64,000 bases of DNA from Castor canadensis (GCF_047511655.1 NC_133392.1:159268542-159332541), one strand, 5' to 3'. Counted from the first letter of the stretch, positions 37,036-50,201 are shown. Notes: generated by a model from the letters alone, not told the origin. Made by a program: numbers and translations.

Positions 37036-38404
37036 GTATATGTCAAGAGACTAGTGTATGAGTCCAGAGAATCAGAACCAGAGGACCTCTCTCTCTTTAA
37101 TCATGTGAACTGGGTGTGGCCACTCTGAGGGATACCATGAGGTATGTGGCTGATGTGTATGTGCTTGGGCACGCATGGCATGTGTATGCCTGTATGAGCA
37201 AGTGTGTGTGCACCTGCTTTATTTTAGACATTTACATCACAGAATGCTGGGAGCAGCTGGTCTGTACTGCAACAATCATTAGGGCTTTGCATTAGGAGGA
37301 GGTGGGGCTTTCAAGGAAGAGGGAGCAGCTGAGATGCAGGTTCCAGCTGGCTCTGTCCTAGATTTGCTGTGTGACCTCTTGTGATAGAGTTCAGGTCCAG
37401 CTGGTGTAGAATGGCTGGGTGCTTATTCAGTCCTTGGCCTCAGGGGGTCCTGAAGTTTTCAGTAGCCCCTGGACTCTGGAGCTTTCTGAGCTGTTTCTGG
37501 AGGTTTGGGGTCAGGCCATCTCTGGGTCTCAATTACTGGGCAGCTTTTTGTTGAGATGCCTTTTAACATCCTTGGGGTCTGAACTGTCACATACTGTCCT
37601 GTCTGGGCTCCCTGACTGTGGTCCCTGGAGTAAATTTAGGGAAATAGACTCTGGGCAGTGGCCCTGGGGTCCTGGAGCCTTCCCATCTCCCTGGTGCCAA
37701 AACCATATCTATGGAGATGCCTCACTTACCAAATTCGGGGAGTGGCCAGCTTGCCTGGGAAGATGGAACCTGTTCTATATTCAGCTCAGGCCAGCTGATG
37801 AAGTTGTTCCCAATAATGACATCAGGCTCGTGTTGCTCCCAGATTTCTGCTTGCCTGTCTTTTTATCCTCCTACCATTTCCTCCATATCGAGAGGAAAAT
37901 TAGATTCCAGTAAAGACCAAATTAATTTACAGATAGGATATCCGCCCCACTCCTCTCCAGGATGAGTGGGAGGCTCAGGCAGTGCACAGTGAAGTGCCTG
38001 GGTGGGTGAGCTGTGCCCCAGCATCCCTGCCACTGTGCAGCCCTGAGCATCAGCTGTCATTCAGACCCCTGGATAAATGTCCCACTGCCAGTGCCCAGTT
38101 TGGCCTCCAAGCGTCCATCTCTGCCCTTGAAGGGCTGGAGTGTGGACAGGGACACAATAGCTCATTAGAGCTCCACTTTAATAAAACCTCACTTGACTTT
38201 GACTCTGTTTGCCTCTGAAGAGAATTTCTGATTTTATTTCTGTTGTTCTAGGATGAACTTGGCTCATGGAAATTATGAGCAGAAATTGTCTGCAGCTTCC
38301 TTGTGTTATGCTCTGGGTTGGCGTTGTCCTGGTTGGCTCAGCTAAGTGCTTTGTACCCATGGCTTACTAGCAAGGCAGAGGCCATGGCCAGTGCCCCAAG
38401 GGCT
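37036..38404. other. Intergenic, no gene seen
   Basis: A possible MIR trace lies at 37335-37385. The 164-codon open frame at 37419-37913 resembles no known protein and is not flanked by convincing splice sites. Confidence 0.5.
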
Positions 38405-38493
38405 CCTTTCTTTCTTTCTTTCTTTTTTTTTTTTTTGCAGTGCTGGAAATTGAACCCAGAGCCTTGAGCACTGAGTTACATCATTCCCCAGCC
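38405..38493 (-). mobile_element. ID-like SINE monomer
   Basis: A TTTC-rich/T-run tail is followed by gtgctggaaattgaaccca and gagttacatcattccccagc, a tRNA-derived ID-like unit on the minus strand. Confidence 0.65.
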
Positions 38494-40979
38494 CCTCCCA
38501 TGGCTTCCTGATGCACTGTTCTCCAGTGAGAAATTTTAGCCTTTGAACTTATCACTTTTGGATCTCATGAGTCAGTAAGATTTCTTTCTTTTTTTTTTTT
38601 TAAATCTGAGAGTCAATGGATGGAAAATTCCTGACTCTTATTAGCAGAACTCTTTCTAGACGTGAGCTGCCCCCACCCCCTTCATTTCACAATGGAAGGA
38701 ACATTTGCTTTTTCCATGTGGAAAGATGCAGTCCAAGGGAATCTTTAACTGGATCACATCTGTTGAACAGGAAGCCACTTTCATGGCTCCTTCTCTGTTT
38801 CTTGGGGGGCTGTGGGCCTTGCTTGTGACAGACCAGGTACTCCATCCAGGTAGGGGGACCCCTGCCCTAAGCCTCAGCCTCCTGCTTTGGGCAGGAATTT
38901 CCTGAAAGGCTCTAGAAGGAAGCAGTGGGATAGAAGCTGAGCTGAGGTGGGCCAAGGGGTCCAGGCAGATTCCTGTCCCTCACTCTGTCTTGGTCCTGCT
39001 GTTGGCACTGCACCAGCAAAGCCCAGGGTAGTGCTGATGGCTGTGGGCAGGACGTGGAGGGAGGAGGGCTGTGCGGTGTGGCTCCTAGAGGACTCTGCTG
39101 GGGTGGGGTGAGGAAGAGCTGCCCACCTCCAGTTCAGGAAGCAACTTGATTTTCCGTGTGGTTTGAGCTTGTTTTCTGTGGGAAGATGTGGGGCCTGACT
39201 TGGCTCTATGGGCCACAGACACGTGCAGTTCTGGGCCACAGACACGTGCAGTTCTGGGGAAAACAAGACAAGCTAAGCACTGGTTTGAAGAGGAACCTGG
39301 CTGAGTGCTGGCACATCTGCAGATCTTCATAGGTGCAATGGGCTTTATCAATGGCACATGGTCTCCAGACTCCCTCTGGCTGGGAGAGGAGCCAGAGGAG
39401 GAGGGAGGGGAGGGAGCAGACAGTTCCCTCAGGAAGGAGGCTTCACTGGACACTGCAGACACTTGGAGTGCCAGTGCCAGTCAACAGAGCCCTGGAGCTC
39501 TTGTACAAATCAAAAGAGGAGCTTTGGAGTGGACAGGCTGGAAGATGCCCTATCTGGTCCAAAGGTAGGCCAGGGCTTTCTTAACACATTTTGGGGAGGA
39601 GTTGAAGGTCCGGAAGCAAAGGGCATGCTGGGGCTCCTAGGGAGGCAGGAGCTGATGGGAGCAAGTGTTTGTGGTTCAAATTGGCAGCCTTCAAAGCCGT
39701 GAACCTGGCTCTTGGATCTCTCTAAGAGATCCAAGGGCTCTCAGGCTGGAAATGACCATCATGCAGATGTAATGACTTTTCTGTCTGGAGGCAACTGAGG
39801 CTGCTCTCCTGTCACTCACTGGGTATGGACCTGGGTATCATTTGGGAGGTACCACTCCTTTTTGTCCCAGCTGTTTGTTTGTGACTGAGGTCCTGGGCAG
39901 TGTGTCATCTTGACCTCACCCCACTACTCCTCACAGCCCAGGGAGTAGATAAGTGTGCAGATGGCCTAGGCTAGGGTGCCACCTCTTCCAGGCTGCCTTG
40001 TGGGTAAGGGAGCCACCCAAAGCTGGAGGTAGTGGAAGTCACAGGGCTCTAGTTTTTACTAGCTTGGTGAGTGTGTGTGGATGGAGGGTGTGAGGGCCAC
40101 TGGACAATGAAGGCCAGAGAGGATGTGTTTGAGCTGCACTGAACCAGACACACTGCATGACACCCATCTCCTCCCCATCTTCATTATGCTCAGTGTCCCA
40201 TCTGCTATGGACAGTGGCCAGGGATGTGGAAATAAGGCTCCTGAACTTCAGTTCTTCCCCTCAGTGTAGCCCCTGAGTGACACTTGTGGAGGGCACCCGG
40301 AACTGAATTTCCAGCCCCATCATTCCAGATCCGCAGTGACAGGAGTGTGTGACCAGGATGCTATTACCTAGAATTCAGGAAATTGAGCCAGTTCCCTACA
40401 GGTGGCAAGAGATGTCATGAGGCATCGTGTGGAATGACAGCCGCCCTGTATTGGGTCCAGCTACCCACTGTGGCTTCCAGTACATAGGAAAGTATGTACT
40501 GGAAGTTGGGACAAATGTCTATTGACACCAAGGAAAAGGCAAGTGGCCATCTTGGTTTCAGCTGGTCTTCAAAGGTCCCAGGGCTCTGCCTGTGCCTCTG
40601 ATAGAATGATTCGTCTGGGACAAGTCCCAGATCAGCAGGCGTCCCATGGAGAGCAGCCGGCCAGGGTAAGTGCACACCTGCCCTGGGGGTCATCATGGAA
40701 ATCAGAGGAATGAGAAATGTTAGCATCAAGAAGTAAGGGCCACCTACTTGGAGTATACTGGCAACTCACTAACTGTCTAACACCAGCCAGGTGTCCAGCA
40801 ATTCAATTCAGTTATGACCCTATCCCCCTGCAGGTAGTGTCAGATCCTGTGAGCTATGGGCTCAGTGCCATAAGACTGCTCCCACTTCAGTTGCCAGTGG
40901 CAAGTCCAGGGCCACCCCTGCTTCTAACCAGCCAGAAAGAAGCAGGGCATCACTGCCACCATTGTCCTCACTTAGGGTT
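38494..40979. other. Intergenic, no gene seen
   Basis: It contains a 23-bp tandem duplication near 39211-39256. Nothing else stands out. Confidence 0.55.
39211..39256. repeat. 23-bp tandem duplication with CACGTG
   Basis: Two copies of a unit starting ggccacagacacgtgcagtt, at 39211 and 39234. Each carries one CACGTG. Confidence 0.9.
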
Positions 40980-41178
40980 CCGGCTTGCTTCGTGGTTAAG
41001 GAATCAGACTCTCTTCCATTTCATTTCTGGCTCTGTGATTCGCAGATGTGGTGGCTTGGGGCAGAACTTGCCTTCCCTCACTTTACCCCCTGTGAAAGGG
41101 AGCCAGTGAGTGACAGGCATCAGAGGAGAGAGTACTTGCCAAGTACCTAGTTCAGGGCTGGGCACACAAAGATGGCTA
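40980..41178 (-). repeat. MIR SINE remnant
   Basis: The minus-strand MIR pattern is visible: aatcagactctcttccattt, ctggctctgtgattcgcag, cttgccttccctcactttac, cctgtgaaaggg and gcacacaaagatggctatta. Confidence 0.6.
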
Positions 41179-41179
41179 T

Positions 41180-41264
41180 TATTATTGTGGTACTGTGGTT
41201 TGACCTTAGGGCCTCACGCTTGCTAGACAGGTGCTCTACCACTTGAGCCACACCCCCAGCCCTG
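41180..41264 (-). mobile_element. ID-like SINE monomer
   Basis: gtggtttgaccttagggcct, cacgcttgctagacaggtgc and tctaccacttgagccacacc form the ID-like half of the composite SINEs, without the B1-like half. It is placed right at the end of the MIR. Confidence 0.8.
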
Positions 41265-41779
41265 GTTAATTCTTACTGTTGAAATAATCTTTAGTACCCC
41301 TGCAAGGACCTGGTGGCTCATGGAGGTTGAGGTACTCACCCTAGACATGGAGTCATCATGTGTTTTGGGTCTGGATCAGCACTGTCATCCTCCAAAGTCA
41401 TGCTTGTTCTTCTCTCAGGGCCCCCTGCTCTAGGTGCTCTGGGTAGAGACTGCTGCATTTCTGTCTGTGAGCAGCAGAGGGGTTGGGAGAGAGGGCCACC
41501 GGATTTCTCTGGGATGAACTAGCTCCATAGAAAGGGTATTGGTGGCTTCTTCTGGGGAGAGCTGGAAAAACAAAAAGGGGCAGTGCAGGAGGGAATGCAC
41601 CTCCTATTTCTGGCCTGCTCTCTCCTTCTTGGCTGGCTTTTATTTCCAAGGGAAGGGAAGGAGTCGTCAGGAGTGACAGAGCCTGGTTCTCAAGATTTAA
41701 AGAAGAATGCAGAGATACTCCATTCTTCTGGGAGGTCAGGAGCCCTGAGAATGATGACAGCTATGGTATCCAGCCTCTG

Positions 41780-42303
41780 AATTGACCTCCCAATAGCCAC
41801 ACCCTTGTGTGGTGCCCTCTCACAGTGAATAGGGCTGACTTGTGTTGACAGTAGGACATTGCAGAGCTATGGAATGTGATGTCTGAGGTTAGGTCATGAG
41901 ATTCATGGTGGCCTCTGCCTTGCTGTCTCTTGCATCACTTGCTTTAAGTTAAACCAGATGTCATACTGTAGGAACACTCAAACAGTCCTGTGGAGAGGTC
42001 CATGTGATGTGAAAGTAGGTCTTTTTCTAGGAGCCAGTGAGAAATTGTGGCTTCCTGCTAACAGCCATGTGAGTGCGCCATCTTGGAACAGGGTTCTCAA
42101 GCAGCAGGCCGTCCTGACAGCCAAGGCAGCCCCAACTGACAGCTTGGTAGCAGCCCACGAGAGACTCTGAGCCAGAAGCATCCAGTGAAGCTGCTCCCAG
42201 ATTATTGGCCCACAGAAAGTGGATGATGTGCAATCGTAAAAGTTTATTGTGTCAAGCAATTAGATTTGGGTGATATGTTATGTAGCAACAGCAAATTAAT
42301 AAA
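41780..42303 (+). repeat. Old LTR-type (MaLR-like) remnant
   Basis: agtaggacattgcagagcta, aggttaggtcatgagattca, gtcctgtggagaggtccatg, agccatgtgagtgcgccatc, agactctgagccagaagcat and gtgatatgttatgtagcaac follow in order a remembered mammalian LTR consensus. Non-coding. Confidence 0.6.
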
Positions 42304-42720
42304 CTGGACTCCTTTCTCAGAAACATGTCAAGATCCAGTTTTGGAACACTTCCAGGATACTCAGAGGGCATCAGATATCCAAGCTAAAAATTTCAGCCTG
42401 CCCTACTTTCAACCCCTCTGTGCGAGACAGTGGACTCGAGGCCCAGGTCTTCCTACAGTATGGTGACTGGGTTCTAAGGTGAGTTCTCTGAAGTGTCAAA
42501 CACTTGGTCCTGCATATTTCAGTTACTCCGAAAGTTATTGAAATGTGTGGCTAAAAGAAAATGCAGTGCTGAGAGGTTTTAATGCCACTGAAGCAACCCT
42601 ACCTGGACAGGCTGGAGGGGCTGTAGTAGAAAAAATAAATCTTTTTATCTCTTCTGAGCAAAACATTTTGGATCTGAGAATCTCAAGTCACACTTGTTAT
42701 CAGCAAAGTGAGAATGACAT

Positions 42721-43180
42721 CACAGCCACCACTACCACCTTCCTCTTCTCAATCATTGTCACCACAGTAACTGCCACCACCATCATCACCACCCACCACC
42801 ATCACCATTACCACTACCATCACTGCCATCACCACAACCATGGTCATTGCCACTATGATCATCACAACTGTCACCATCACCACCATCACAGTCGCTACCA
42901 TCACCACATTCATCATCTTTACCATCACCACCATTGCTATCATCACTTTATATCATCATCGTTACCACCGCTGTCATCGCCATAATTATTGACATCATCA
43001 CCATCACCGTCATCTTTATCATTACATTTCAAACATCATTGTCACCACCATCATGCCATCTACCACCATCATTGCCCACCACTGCCACCATGTCACTACC
43101 ATACCAGACACCACCATCATAATCCCCATAGATTATCACCACCTCCCAGCCATTACCACCACTACCCCTCATTATACCCT
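42721..43180 (+). repeat. CAC/ATC-rich simple repeat, about 460 bases
   Basis: An imperfect array of CAC, CAT and ATC triplets (caccaccatcaccattacca and similar) runs through the region. It gives spurious His-rich and Met/Val-rich open frames. No gene. Confidence 0.95.
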
Positions 43181-45019
43181 GACACTTAACTCTAACCCTA
43201 ACCATCCCACATCACAATCACCACTATTGCTGCCACCTTCTGTCAGCATTTCTGAGGTTCAAATGACATAAAAGCCCTTTATAACAGACAAAAGACAGTA
43301 TATCTGATACAGATTATAAAAATATAATAAAGGGAGGTCTCACTCAGGGAAATACATGCTCACCCCAGAGATAAACAGAGGTGGCACCATATACTTTGCT
43401 GAAGGATTTCTGTAAGTAGCCTGACTTGTGCTTTTCCCCTGCAATCTCTCTTATTCCAAGTACTGATTTGGAGTATTCTTGAGGAACTGGCCTGTGATGC
43501 CCAGTGCAGGGTGCATTTCCTGGACACTGGCATTCAGGCTCATTGACCAGGATGGAATGGATGGAAGTATGTGGCTGTCTGAGTGCTCAGCTGTGCCCAA
43601 TCCTAGCAAAGGAGGCCACCGAGCAGCAGGTCAGGAGGACCATCTTTGCCTGGAAAAGGCAATTCTCCTCCCTGCGGGGAACATGGTGCCCATCTGCAGC
43701 TTTTATTGATCCATTTCAACAGTCAAGTGGGCTCTGCAGTGCTCATTTGGAGCTGCTGAGCACTGGAGTTATTTGATCTGGTAAATGCAGGATGGTTTTC
43801 TCAGAGCTAAAGCTGCTTAAAGGGTGGGGGCCGTGCTGCGAGGAGAGCTCAGGTGGGAAGTGCTGAGTTACAGCTCTGCTCCCACAACCTCCCACAACCT
43901 CTGACTTGTTCTTTAGGATTTGGCTACCCCTCTTCTCTCATGGCTCTGCCCCTTGTCTGTGGAGCTAAGGCTTGTGCAGGGTTTCTACAGTAGTGCCTGC
44001 TCACCATGGCCATCAGGCCTCACCTGTGGTTTTGCATTTATTCCCTTCTTTGGAAATGGCAACTCTGCTCCTTTTTGCTATTAGCAGGAGAACCCCTGCT
44101 CCACCCTCAGCCCATGTGGGGTTTGTGGGCTGGCAGCCTCCCCCTGTCTCATGACTCTCTCTAGGAGCAGTCAGACAATCAGTTTCACTTTGGGCTCTCC
44201 AAAATAATTAGATGCATGCCCAAGTTGCTAGCATTGCTTGAATAGAGAAATCTCTTTGTTCTAATCTTGAAGCTGATGGAAAGTGGGCCCACTGCACCAG
44301 GGATTGTCCCGAGGGGAAAGCCTGCCTGTAATGAATCCCTCCAGTGGGAAGAGGGCAGAGCTAAACCACTTAAAGCTATCAGGAATTGTCAGTTTCATGA
44401 GCCAACAATGTGCCCTGGGACAGTGGAACAGGCTTGAATTGTGTTTGTAGCCAACTAAGGAAAGTCCTTGGTTCAGTCAGGATCCCTCATCTGTTGGAGG
44501 GAAGGGCCTTGGTTACCAAGGGACTGTCTGCTGCGTTCCAAAAGATGTCAGAACTGCTGTTTTTCAGGAATCATGAGGGCTTCTGTTTTCCCATTGTCTC
44601 TGCCCAGCTCTGGCAGCTCTGTGGGCAGGGCTGCATCACAGTGATAAAGCTTTGTGGGGGTTAAGCTCAGGGAGGGGAGCCGGTGGTACCTGTGATTGGT
44701 GCTGGAAAGTGGAAGCCACTTCATTTCTTTCTCAATTTGATCTTTGGTCTGGCTTATGAATTTGTTGTTTAGAGGCCTTTGTAAAGCTAAAGGTTTTTAA
44801 AACTGATAGTATTTGTAGAGAACCCAGTGAAAGAAACTCTGAGTAGGGAAATGGGAATTAAGTGCTCTAAGTCTTTTTCTCTGGCTTTGCCGTGATCCCT
44901 GAATCAAATGCCATACCCAAAGTGAACCCACACTTCAGTCTCCAAGCTGTAAACCAGGAGAGCCCAGCAGATAGATCAGGGACACTTAGGAAAGAATAGG
45001 CTACTCATGGAGTTTCTCA
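43181..45019. other. Intergenic, no gene seen
   Basis: AT-rich at first (43260-43340), then ordinary. No exon chain or named repeat. Confidence 0.55.
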
Positions 45020-45360
45020 GAAAGGAGTTTATTTTAGGGCATTAAATGGCTTATGAAACTACTGGGAACTGAAGAAACAAAGCCAGAAGGAACTTTCAGA
45101 AGTGACTGGGAAGTTGTTTCTGTTAAATGTGGTACCTCCTGCTACAGCTCCGGAGCAAAACAGAAGCCCCACTTCCCTCTTAACTCAGACCTAGATCTAG
45201 ATAAGCTCGAACCTACAGTGCATTGGTCCTGAGCTGCACAAGAGTCTGGGAGATGTAGTTTTAACCCCCAGCCTCTATAGGGTAGGATGGTGCACCAGGG
45301 GCTGGAGTAGATACCAAACACAGCATGATCAGTGTCCCTCACAGTCCACCCCTTGCTAAT
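45020..45360. repeat. LTR-like repeat, copy A
   Basis: Starts gaaaggagtttattttaggg and continues aaatggcttatgaaact, gaagaaacaaagccagaagg, aactttcagaagtgact and ctgggagatgtagttttaac. The same order of motifs appears at 49665-50060. Confidence 0.45.
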
Positions 45361-46289
45361 TAATATCCCCATCCCCACTTCTCCTCAAACTTCAACTTCC
45401 AAACAATAGCTTTGCAACAGTTGCTCCAGCATACTGCAGTATAACCATCCCTCATCAATGCACAGTTATCCTCATCCTCTCCTGAAAGGGAGGACTCCAA
45501 ATCCCATCAACCTCTATCACCCAAATGCCACTGCACACTTGATTTAAGGTAGTGGGGGAAAGGGAGGAGGGGAAAGGAGTATGACATTTGATTCCTCATA
45601 ATGTAACTGGCTGTGGGACCATAGTCAGTGTGTGGGACTTCTCCCTTCTCATTTCCATGTCTTTTTCCATCAGTCAATACTGCAGCTGATTTGGGATCTT
45701 GATCTGGTGGGATGATTCATATTTTTATGACCTGTTGGGTCTGAGCTCTTGGTGGTCCCACTAGTAAGGAGTTGCTCTGGACTTCCATCAACACTATCAT
45801 AAGACACTGTAGGGACAGGAAGCTGCCAGCCCCCCAAATCATGTGTGTCCCAGAGTACTCTCTCCATCTCCATTGAGTGGCAACAGCTTGTTTTATCTGC
45901 ATACTCAGGATTGATTACCCCAGACAACCAGGGACCACAGTTGTGTTTTCTTCTAGGAACCAAGATCTCTAAACCAGCAGAGCCTGAAGTTGTGGGGATG
46001 AGAAGTGAGAGTTAGACATCATGTAATAGTCCTTAGGGGTGGCATTCTTGTTCCCTGACCTGGGTGCCTGCCTGTGGGAGAAGGAGCTCTGTGTGATGTT
46101 TGTGGGTTTTGAGGATATATACCACACCCAGCAAGATAACCCTCACTGTCACATGCCATTGGCTTCTGTCTGGTTCCAGAATTGAGTCTTATAGGCTCTT
46201 CTACCAGGCTCCATTATTTGAAAGGTCAACTGCTTCTGGGGGACAGGTATATGGTTAGGCCAGTGAAGTCCACATGTCACACTCCTGTC

Positions 46290-46353
46290 TCCTTCTCCTA
46301 CTCTTTCTCTCCTCCTCCTCCTCCTCCTCTTCTCCTCTTCCTCCTTCCTCCTT
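46290..46353 (+). repeat. (CCT)n pyrimidine microsatellite
   Basis: Repeated cctcctcctc and cttcctcctt on the + strand. Confidence 0.9.
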
Positions 46354-48564
46354 TGAAATAAGTTCCTTTGCCAGGATAAGGCCCAGGGAAACAGTCCACA
46401 GTTCCAGAGTGGCGAAAGCACAATGGGCAGGAAAAGCAAATGGTATTCACAATTAATGCCTGTTCCCTCAAGGTTTGCTGGTGCACCCCAACTGGATGGA
46501 AGGATGGATTCTCCCAAGATGATGTCCTTGTGAAGGCCCAGTTTTCTCAACTGCACTTGGCCACAGTAGTAATTAGACTTGCACTGGAGGGAGAGCAGGT
46601 TCTAGAGCTCACACCATAACCTCTGTCTCTGCTTCCACACCACTGGGTCCCGGAACTCATGGAGCCTGTCCCAGGGTGGCTGGTGAAAGAGGCTTCCTGA
46701 AAACCTCAGAATGGGGTTGTTTGTCCATCCAGTACATGAGCCTCCTCTTGAGTGGGAACCAGAGATCCTCATGCTGTGGACCCTCCTGGGATGGGGGGCA
46801 GTCCCCAAACCTCCTGGTTGTCAGCCTTCTGTCTTGTTCTTCCCAAGATGCACCACTGGGCCAAACCTTTAGATGTTGCTTACACTTCTGTAACATGTGT
46901 ACCCAGCTTTTCTCCCAGGACCCAGCAGAAAATCAGCAGCCCATAGGGAGAATGTTCCTTTGTCACTCACTCCAAGGCCTCTGAGGCTGAGGCCATTATT
47001 TCATAGCACCTGTTCTGGGCTGGTATCAGCACACTGTGCAGAGTCAGGAAACTAGACTTGAGCTCCTCTTCTCCACGTGCTGGGCACAAGAAGACCCATG
47101 AGGACAGGTGGCTGGAGGCAGAACTGGCCAAGCCAGTTCAGTAGCAGCTCTGGAGTGAGTCCCTCTCCATGCAGTTGGCCTGGGCCCTTGGGAACTTCTT
47201 GAGCCCGATCTCTTGTATTCATCTATATAGAGCCCTACTCTGTGGCATGTCTCTGGGCTTGTTCCAGTAGACTGGCTCCCATCTGATTACTCCTGGTCCC
47301 TTGGCATCCCATAGGGATCCAAGAGTAGGTGCACAGCCTCCATGGGGTCTAGGAGCAGCTGCCAAACTTTGTTGAGAGGAAATAGTTGTTTGCTGAAGAG
47401 GCTGTGACTTTGCTTCAGAACCCAAGGGACCTGCACTGTGATTCTCCATTGCAATTGTCACAGGCTTTACAGAGTGTCCATCTGCCACAGACATTTGAGC
47501 CTGCTGGATTCCAAGTATCACAAGTTCCCAGAGGCAGAGCTACTTATACTGCAGCTACAACCAGGCAGCCAGCCTCCTCATGCTTGGACCTCAGAGTGTG
47601 CAGAACTGTGGGCTCCTTGCAGGGTGGAAGTCTTGGTTCTGCCTGTTTTTCAGTGATGGGTTGCAAGGAGTACCAACCTTTGGAAGAGACACCCTAGCAT
47701 GCCCTGGATCAGGCTTCTGGATTTTTAGGAAGTTTATCTCCACTCTTTGGCACACTAGGTCTTACCAAGGTTATATGTCTGCCAAAGACCTCTTGCCCTC
47801 AGATTCTGTCACTGTGGAATAGCCTATGTGTGGAGGAACACAATGTCCAATGGGGATGCTGGGGTGACAAAAGTCCCTATGGATGGAGTTAGGGCTCTGA
47901 GATAGAGGGCTGCCAAGGCTCCAGGGGATGACTGGCTTTGTCTGGGATAAGCAAGGCATCTGTAAATGGGACAGAGGAAGAAAGCACTTGCCAGAGCCAC
48001 ACCAGTGCCCAGGTGGAAGCTGTCACCTAAGTAAGTTTGTGGTGGTCTCTGGTCATTCTCCAAGACCTGCCTGTCTTCTTTTTGGGCATGGTGGCAAGTT
48101 AGATGGAGACATGGAGGACTTTCCTAAGGCTGATGGTGATACTAGGACCTCAGTCTCCCCTAGGGAGACCAGGTTGCTTTCATGTGCTGTTTGGTCAGAA
48201 TAGGTAGTTCCAGAGACGACTTCTTGCCCCTTCCTGGCATAATTGCCCCTCCCACATGGGTTGGACCAGTATAGAATTCTGTACCTCAGAGCCTGAGTCT
48301 TTCAGCTATTCAGAACCACAGGAAAGACCCCACATGGGTTTGTGAGTCACGGGTTCACCATGAGATAACCCAGGCTCAGAACCCCCTACCCATCACCTGA
48401 CCTCCCTAAGTACCCACTCTGACTGGGCCACAATGGATCTGGGTTGTAGGGTTTAGCATTAGCTCAAAGCCAGGGTCTAACAATCCCCAGAGTTCTGGGT
48501 ATTCTCTCTCCTGGGGGCAGTGCATTCTCCTTTAGAGACAGAGAGGAGGAAGTTGATAGCATGA

Positions 48565-49010
48565 GCATACAGTGTTGAAAGAGAGTGTTTGCAAAAAATG
48601 TGACCTTGCAGGTTCTGCCATCAAGAGAAGTCTATTTCCCCTTGAATCTGGGGTTGGCCGTATGACCTGCTGTGATCAATGGATTGTAGTGATAAGTGAC
48701 CTTGTCCAGGTTCTTAGCCTCAAGACGCCTTGCCTGCTTCCATTCTTTCTCTTGGAACCCTGCCTCTTCCACAAGAACAGTCATGCTAGCCTGCTGGAGG
48801 GTGGAGCATGGAGCAGACATGAACCAGCCCAGTGGAGGCTTCAGACCGTGAGTCAGAGGCCAGCCAGCATCAGCCAAAGTTGGTGGGGTCAGCAGAGCCA
48901 CATACCGACCTAAAGTTGCCTGACAGTCATACACAATTGTTCGAAGCCAGTAAGTTTTGGAGTGGTTTGTTATGTGGCAGTTGTTAGTGGATTGGTAGCC
49001 CAGGTCCATC
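48565..49010 (+). repeat. Old LTR-type remnant
   Basis: ttctgccatcaagagaagtc, tatttccccttgaatctggg, cttggaaccctgcctcttcc, gctagcctgctggagggtgg and agccagtaagttttggagtg with gtttgttatgtggcagttg follow a remembered mammalian LTR consensus, possibly MaLR. Confidence 0.6.
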
Positions 49011-49154
49011 CTCATAGAACAGTCTCTTCTTTATTCAAATGGCTCAGGGCCTGTGAACTGACTCTGGTCTGGGAATTGATGAGGGGACGGTGACTTTATT
49101 ATGGTGTCTTAAGTCAGGCCTCTGTTCTCTAGCCATAGGATCTCTCTCCCCCTT

Positions 49155-49298
49155 TCTATCCATCCACCACCCATCACCCATCTATCCATCCATCTATCTA
49201 TCATCTATCTATCTATTATCTATCTATCCATCATCTATTTATCCTTCATCTCTCTATCTATCATCTATCTATCTATCTATCTACTATCTATCTATCAC
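49155..49298 (+). repeat. (CATC/TATC)n tetranucleotide repeat
   Basis: An imperfect array of tatc and catc units of about 140 bases, including four or five pure ctat units near 49264-49282. Confidence 0.95.
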
Positions 49299-49664
49299 TA
49301 TTTTTGTTACATAGATCAAAAAGAACCACTGAGGGCTGGCCCCTGTTTCAGTCCAGGGACCCCCTGATCACTGACCACCACTTCAGATCCCTAAAGCTGA
49401 GCCACTTGGGTATCATTCTGTCCCCCCTGGCCTCTGGAAGTTCAGTGACCCACTCTGGAATCCCAGGCACTTACTCTTCTCTGTACAAGAGTGACAACCT
49501 TCCCTGGGCTCCATCTGTGGATACCGGTAGACCCTTGGCTTCCTTTAGAGGGATTTAGAAAACCAATCCCAGATTTCACTGCCTTATTGTGTGCCCACAT
49601 CACCCCTGTTGCTGACTTCAGTTCCATGGAAGGGAGAAGAATCCCATCTAGTTGGTTTCATGTA

Positions 49665-50060
49665 AAGGGGTTCATTCTAGGATACTGAATGGCCTAAGGA
49701 GTCGCTGGGGGGAGTCCTGAGGAAACAAACTGGAGGCTGAATCTCCAGGAAAGACTTTCAAAGTGACACCACAGAACTGGACTGGAGGACACTGCTGCCC
49801 TGTAATGGTTAGGAAGCTGCCCAGGGAGACAGGAGTGTCCACATGCCACTCAGCTCTGTTCCTGCACCAATGCATTTGGTCAGTGGATTCCACATCCTGC
49901 CCTGAACTCTGGCTGCAAGTGCTCCTGGGAATGTAGCCTTTTAGCTTTCCACCTTCTGTGGTCCAGGAAGGAAAACACCCAGACACAGTGGAGCAGATGC
50001 AGAGAGCTAGGAATCCCTGGGCGCTGTACTTTCCTCGGCATGGCATGCACAACACACTCT
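49665..50060. repeat. LTR-like repeat, copy B
   Basis: ggggttcattctaggatact, gaatggcctaagga, gaggaaacaaactggaggct, gactttcaaagtgacacc and cctgggaatgtagcctttta match the order of motifs in copy A, in the same orientation. Confidence 0.45.
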
Positions 50061-50162
50061 GTTGCTCTCATCTCCCACCTTGTTGGAGCAAAGGAAGGTT
50101 GGCTTCTATAACTTGTGCCTGATCCCAAGACTTGGCTAGGGGCCAGTTAGCACGAACATCTT

Positions 50163-50201
50163 TATTATGCAGGCACTCTACCACTTGAGCCACTCTTCCA
50201 C
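50163..50201 (-). mobile_element. ID-like SINE fragment
   Basis: tgcaggcactctaccacttg followed by agccactcttcca is the core of the ID-like unit. Confidence 0.6.

Larger units (their letters stand above)
45361..49154. other. Decayed repeat-like tract between two LTR-like copies
   Basis: No intact gene is seen. Several passages (for example 45600-46260 and 46580-46980) have the feel of a worn retroviral-type interior, with short antisense frames, but none contains a motif I can name. An MaLR-like remnant (48565-49010) and a CCT microsatellite (46290-46353) lie inside. Confidence 0.35.

Noticed and set aside
42545..43271. His-rich and Met/Val-rich open frames, as if a metal-binding or membrane protein
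   Set aside because: They are translations of the CAC/ATC simple repeat.
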